Below, piece after piece: positions 61,625-64,000 of a stretch of 64,000 bases of DNA. A program made the position numbers and the translations under genes. Within the stretch, counting starts at the first letter, position 1, and every line of letters begins with the position of its first letter. Source of the stretch: Cotesia glomerata (taxonomy: Eukaryota > Arthropoda > Insecta > Hymenoptera > Braconidae). A model generated the notes under the pieces. That model saw nothing but the letters and a program-made list of their open reading frames with translations. It made no database searches and was not told the DNA's origin. Location of the stretch: the NCBI RefSeq assembly GCF_020080835.1, contig NC_058161.1, positions 6,302,001-6,366,000 of the forward strand, written 5' to 3'.

Positions 61625-64000
61625 ATGGCCGCCCGGGTCACATCGGGGTTCTATCAGCTAACGCTTATATTACATTTATTCTTATTTATTAATTTTAATA
61701 ATGGTGAAAATAGTTACGAAAATCCAAGAACACTATATGTCACCGATAATGACCAATCATTACGTCAAAAAAGGTCTTTTATTATCGATAAAAATGATTA
61801 TTTTGGTGATGATAATGATGATGAGACTTTGGGACGATTTCGTCGAAATGTACCGCAAACTCCAACACCATCAGGATTTTCCAATTCGTCATCTAATATT
61901 ACAGTCAAGGTAGTTATGTTAATATTTATTTATCAATAAATTACAGTGTTGATATTTTTATTTTCAAAAGCTCTTATTCATTTAAATAACAAAAAACAAA
62001 AGTTTTTGCGACGTATTTTTTAAAGACATGAAGACAGAAAAATTTTATTTTAAAATTACTATTTTTATGTGCACTTGTTAAACCTAATACATATTAATTG
62101 TTTTCATTCAATTTATTATTTTTTTATTAAGTATTTACTTGTTCAAAAGTGATTTATTCTCAAGAAATAATTGGTGTTTATTGTTCATACAATTCAATTT
62201 AAAATAGAAGCGTCACCAGATAACACACAATTAAAAATAATGTTTTTCTTTTATCTGCATTTCAATGTTACTTACTAACAGTGCACTAAAATTAAGTTTT
62301 TAAATATTCAATTCGATTCTAAAATTATATAAAAAATAGTTGAACTAAATAATTAACATCAAACGTCAATGATTAATCAATTACACTCCAATTTCGTTAT
62401 CTTGACAACAATTTAGGTGATTCTAATAAACTGTATACTAGTAATTGGAGTAATAAATAGACTAATTAATAATTAGTCCATAGGTTAGTTCAATAATTAT
62501 CAGATATCAAATAATAATGTTAATTATAAAATTCCAAACAAATAAATTTTTTACGTCTTAAAGATTTATTGAAGAAACGTTTTTATATTTAAAATATTTG
62601 AGTGTCAGACTTTAAAACTGTTGTTTTTATTTTAACAATATTATCAGCAAGATCTTTGAGATAAGGTAATCGTTATACTTGATATTAAATCAGCTGTTGA
62701 GAATAAATACTCTATAATAAGGAAAAAATAAAAGTTAGGTATATCTCAAATAAATAAACGTATTTATTTCGTTTATTTCCCGGCAGATTTTTTAAAATAA
62801 ATAAACAGCAATTACATTTTTTTTCAGAGTGTTAAAATTTTTTAATTCAAATGCTATTTTATAAAATATAATATTAACAATATTGTTAGTCCGAGAGGAA
62901 AATAACTTCATGATGCTCTTTGTACACTACACTCACATACAATCGCTAATCTTTTTAGTATTGAAGCGGACAAAAGAATCATGATACACATACAATAAAG
63001 TATGCAGATCGTATATTATTACTCGTGATATCTTTTGTAATTTGATTCAAAGTGTAGTATAAATAAACGGTTTATATCTATCCAATGCTTGATAGTTATT
63101 ATAAAACTATAGGAGTTATCCTAAAAAAAATAATTTATTTAAATAAAATTTAATTTATTTACATATTTTTGTTAATCTCAACATTTTTTAATCACGGCAA
63201 TCAATATGATATGACTATCAATTTACTTTCGCCTATCAAATCACTTAAGATGGTTTCACTTTTCAACTAGATGAGAGTTAACTGACTTATTGGTTTATAC
63301 TGCTAATAATTATTATTATTATATATTTCATTTTATTTATTATATATTGCTAGAGCCTAGTGCTGATGTAATATTGTGCGTATGAAACTTAATGTAGTCT
63401 GATACCGATACTGGATGTAATCGCGTGTTGGAGTTATAAATATTATAGTTTTAATACTTTTCCTCATACTTCCGTATGATTTTATTATTTTTTTTTTAAT
63501 ATTCATAGAATTGAAATCACCAGTTATCACTCATCGTTACACAGAGCTGATAGCAATTCTTTAAAACAAAAACAGAGCATAATTTCTAAAGCAATATTTT
63601 TCTCTCTATTTTCTACTTTATATTCACAAACATTCATAATTTTTTTTTTTACAGTTAAACTTCTTAGAGGACCCACACCAGCAGTTGATGGTCCATTGGG
63701 TTGGAGAAAAATCAAATGTAATAATTTGCTTGGCGAGAGATAACACAAGCCCACGTGATAAACCAACGCAAAAATTAAATCCTAGCGCTGTTTACATCAG
63801 CTACGACTACGGTGATACCTTTGAAAATAAATCGGAATTATTTAAAATAAATTCAAATCCGGTCGAATATGCTACGCTTGATAAATTTTACAATCATCCA
63901 AAATTTAATACCTATTGTGTATTTGCGGATAGCGCGAACAGCGTTATATTTACAACAAACAACAATGGTAAAACAATTAATAAATCCAGTGTACCATTTC
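61625..64000 (+). CDS. SORL1-like VPS10-domain sorting receptor, 5' part (cut by window end)
   Basis: Coding exons 61625-61909 and 63655-64000 join in phase 0; the gene continues beyond the window. The N-terminus has a signal peptide (hydrophobic LTLILHLFLFINF, about residues 12-24). The pro-region contains two dibasic furin-type sites, RQKRS and RFRRN. Exon 2 opens the VPS10 beta-propeller: LMVHWVGEKSNVIICLARDN and AVYISYDYGDTFENKSELFK match the start of the SORL1 (SorLA) VPS10 domain, including the Asp-box-like S-D-G-x-T-F blade motif, then FYNHPKFNTYCVFADS. Such receptors sort cargo between Golgi and endosomes. Sortilin is less likely given HWxGEKSNVI. The 1.7 kb intron holds no visible feature. 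Confidence 0.8.

Overview
The window is A+T-rich eukaryotic nuclear DNA with short spliced genes, GT-AG introns, insect-type Kozak contexts and poly(A) signals. The genes (giant, pecanex, beta-spectrin, VPS39, a DIABLO-like gene and a SORL1-type receptor) point to an insect. The protein flavour and the R1-clade and mariner-like debris suggest a hymenopteran, possibly a parasitoid wasp; the order is inference. No virus, operon, CRISPR array or complete autonomous mobile element was found.

Layout: 1-3100 is gene-free DNA upstream of giant. The bZIP gap gene giant (+, TATA box near 3102, 5'UTR intron) has one coding exon at 3677-4723. A ZNF511-like zinc-finger gene (-, three exons) covers 5521-7639. 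A mobile-element graveyard follows at about 7950-11200: a 1.2 kb inverted-repeat element (8227-9446), an R1-like reverse transcriptase relic split by a 166 bp mariner-like insert, a (CA)n-linked dispersed repeat and a (TA)n array. TMEM218 (+) and a mitochondrial thioredoxin (+) lie 140 bp apart at 12459-13653. pecanex (-, ten coding exons, 2302 residues) covers 16169-25366, with a pogo-like element carrying a tRNA-like Pol III promoter in its last intron. Next come another inverted-repeat element (26348-27138), a small unidentified ORF (27204-27533), a DIABLO/SMAC-like gene (+, 28118-29031), convergent NAA38/LSMD1 (-, 29257-29699) and VPS39 (+, 30392-33893). Beta-spectrin (+) has a candidate 5' non-coding exon at about 34776-34944, a 6.8 kb first intron and coding exons from 41769 to about 55502. 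The right edge (61625-64000) holds the first two coding exons of a SORL1-like VPS10 receptor, cut by the window end.

Exon chains for ZNF511, TMEM218, pecanex, the DIABLO-like gene, NAA38, VPS39 and beta-spectrin were assembled by hand. Every junction keeps frame and each summed CDS is a multiple of three. The genes share no single pathway: they cover embryonic patterning (giant), membrane and Notch biology (pecanex), endolysosomal traffic (VPS39, SORL1-like), membrane skeleton (beta-spectrin), cilia (TMEM218), mitochondria (thioredoxin, DIABLO-like) and N-terminal acetylation (NAA38). I saw no clearly new system. The most interesting observations are an undescribed-looking alternative last exon of beta-spectrin that would remove the PH domain, a frame-neutral 69 nt cassette exon in pecanex, a DIABLO-like protein with a non-canonical IAP-binding tetrapeptide, and several TA-flanked elements with arrays of short motifs inside their ends.
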